From assembly GCA_016722045.1 (NCBI GenBank), contig JADKGY010000026.1, positions 1 to 18,990 of the forward strand: a stretch of 18,990 nucleotides of DNA. Direction: 5' to 3'. The DNA is from Candidatus Opimibacter skivensis. Its GTDB lineage: Bacteria > Bacteroidota > Bacteroidia > Chitinophagales > Saprospiraceae. The position numbers and the translations under genes are program-made. This document shows, piece after piece, positions 17,831 to 18,990 of this stretch; position 1 is the first letter of the stretch, and each line of letters begins with the position of its first letter. The notes under the pieces are model-generated. The model had not been told where the DNA came from, made no database searches, and worked only from the letters and a program-made list of their open reading frames with translations.

Positions 17831-18170
17831 CAACTTTTTTTGAAAATTTCTTCGACATCTGATCAGTTGAATTAAGATTTTCAATTCAGTAGAAAAGATC
17901 TAATCCTAAGGAATAGTATTACCTTAGACACTGCTCTTTCCATCCGAGCGGGAACCCAAACGCCGGATAAAAATATCTGACCATTGATGGTTGTGTACAA
18001 GGAATACATGAATATGCATCGATAGTTTGTGTTTCCCGGAGGCGAGCGATTCAGACGACGAACTAATGAATTTTTATATAATATTTAATTGATTGAAGAT
18101 GAGCTTATGTGATACCATAAGTACCCAAACCGGTGGAGCCGATATTCATCCCAATCTAATTACGACCCCC
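17831..18170. other. Gap without a recognisable gene
   Basis: I see no supportable gene in these 340 bases on either strand. Two small hairpins are visible, CTAAGG with CCTTAG (17906-17927) and CTTATG with CATAAG (18104-18121). Neither has a T-run. Given the indel load nearby, a broken short gene cannot be excluded. Confidence 0.5.
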
Positions 18171-18990
18171 ATGAAAACTTGCCTTAATACTAGGAGCTGT
18201 GGCTTTTCACTTGCCATTCTTTGCCGAGGTTGGAATTGGCACCATCACACCGCAATTCTAAATCAATCCTCGAGCTTTCATCACATACCAAAGGCTTACT
18301 TCTCCCGGGATGACAGGCGCGGAAAAATATGCTGACCCTCTATCCTTGATGACATCGGTATGACAGTATTCCAGACTGATCTGTCAAGTCCCCCTTATTC
18401 ATCTTCTCCAAAAGGCTTTTATACATTTGATGGCACCACCCTGGACTCCTCCTATTTCAAATGGATCAACCAATGGAGAAACATTAAAATGGGACGGTAG
18501 TAAATGGGCTGCAACATCCTATCTATTCCAACACTGGAAGCCTATTGGTATAGGTACAAATGCACCCAAAGCCCAGTTGCATATCAATAGTGGCCGGAGG
18601 CTGTAACAACCCGTCTGCAAATAACCAACGCAAACACGGGTGCATTGACTAATGACGGTTTAGTCACGGGCTTAACATTGGCAGGTGGTGATGCACACTT
18701 AATCAACAGGAGAATAAACCTATTATTTTGGCACAAATATGACCGAACGTATGCGGATTGATTCTTCCGGAAATGTAGGATTAATAAAACAAATCCTTCA
18801 GCCAAACTGGATGTCAATGGAAATGTCAAAAGTCAATTCTCTTGATATCAACGGTGCTGCAAATGTAGCATCTCTCAATGCTAACGGACCTGTCAAAATT
18901 GGTGTGTCAAGGTACATCTCTCACGAGGATCATTCGTTATACCGGTGAGTGAGTGATGTCCCTGTTATGCTTTCAAATGAAGAATACACA
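18171..18990 (+). pseudogene. Secreted tail-fibre-like protein with head-domain repeats (frameshifted, 3' partial)
   Basis: The ATG at 18171 gives MKTCL. After a one-base shift comes ILGAVAFHLPFFAEVGIGTI, a signal peptide and the GIGT start typical of Bacteroidota tail-fibre-like proteins. Further pieces in changing frames are SILELSSHTKGLLLPG, MTGAEKYA, MTVFQTDL, GFYTFDGTT, GETLKWDGSKWAATSYLFQ, GIGTNAPKAQLHINSG (from about 18555), TRLQITNANTGALTNDGLVT, then TERMRIDSSGNVG (18739), KLDVNGNV-like and SLDINGAANVASLNANGPVK. The SSGNVGI...NPSAKLDVNGNV pattern is common in proteins that often carry a C-terminal peptidase S74 chaperone domain. None is visible before the window ends. It could be a surface protein or a tail-fibre relative; no phage genes are nearby. 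At least five indels are present. Confidence 0.6.

Noticed and set aside
1..18990. CRISPR array, integrase, transposase or defence system
   Set aside because: No spacer-repeat pattern, no recombinase or nuclease motifs. The tandem repeats found are contiguous without spacers or are protein-coding.

Overview
The window looks like a chromosomal segment of a Bacteroidota bacterium, probably of the Saprospirales/Chitinophagales kind. Two large secreted proteins end in a type IX secretion (T9SS) type A sorting domain. Calx-beta, GEVED and HYR-like adhesin domains are present, base composition is moderately AT-rich, and several candidate promoters resemble the Bacteroidota TAnnTTTG type. Nearly all recognisable genes lie on the + strand. 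No RNA genes, CRISPR arrays, integrases or transposases were recognised.

Layout. (1) Positions 3-6089 hold the 3' two-thirds or less of a giant cell-surface adhesin that enters from the left edge: Calx-beta and GEVED domains, five tandem six-cysteine HYR-like repeats, an alternating long/short HYR series, and a T9SS tail, closed by a strong terminator. (2) Positions 6153-6488 hold an 8-bp microsatellite that ends just before a CDF-family metal-cation exporter (6489-7397). (3) Positions 7668-8977 are a DUF885-like lipoprotein metallopeptidase split by one frameshift in an A-run. (4) Positions 9092-10801 are an RDD-family membrane protein, frameshifted near its start, with its stop codon overlapping the start of an unknown 165-residue protein. 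(5) Positions 10909-12565 are a tandem pair of paralogous four-helix membrane proteins. The first is intact and the second broken. Between them lie a perfect 29-bp hairpin and seven copies of a 7-bp repeat that abut the second start codon. (6) Positions 12603-13784 hold a TPR-like lipoprotein and a DUF1415 protein. (7) Positions 13909-14955 are a frameshifted AI-2E-family permease. (8) Positions 15283-16740 are a frameshifted secreted protein built of about eight 29-residue Asn-rich YDANNN repeats plus a T9SS tail. (9) Positions 16955-17830 are an MscS mechanosensitive channel broken by many indels. (10) From 18171 to the right edge is a frameshifted, truncated secreted or tail-fibre-like protein.

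The genes do not form one pathway. The recurring theme is cell-envelope and secreted proteins, with membrane transport or osmotic safety genes between them. Single-base indels are absent from the first 8.4 kb, sporadic to 15 kb and dense after about 15.3 kb. The right part is therefore either low-quality consensus sequence or a genuinely decaying region, and every broken-gene call should be read with that in mind. I see no convincing new multi-gene system. The most distinctive structures are the hairpin plus 7-mer array between the paralogues, the 8-mer array before the cation exporter, and the two repeat-built surface proteins.
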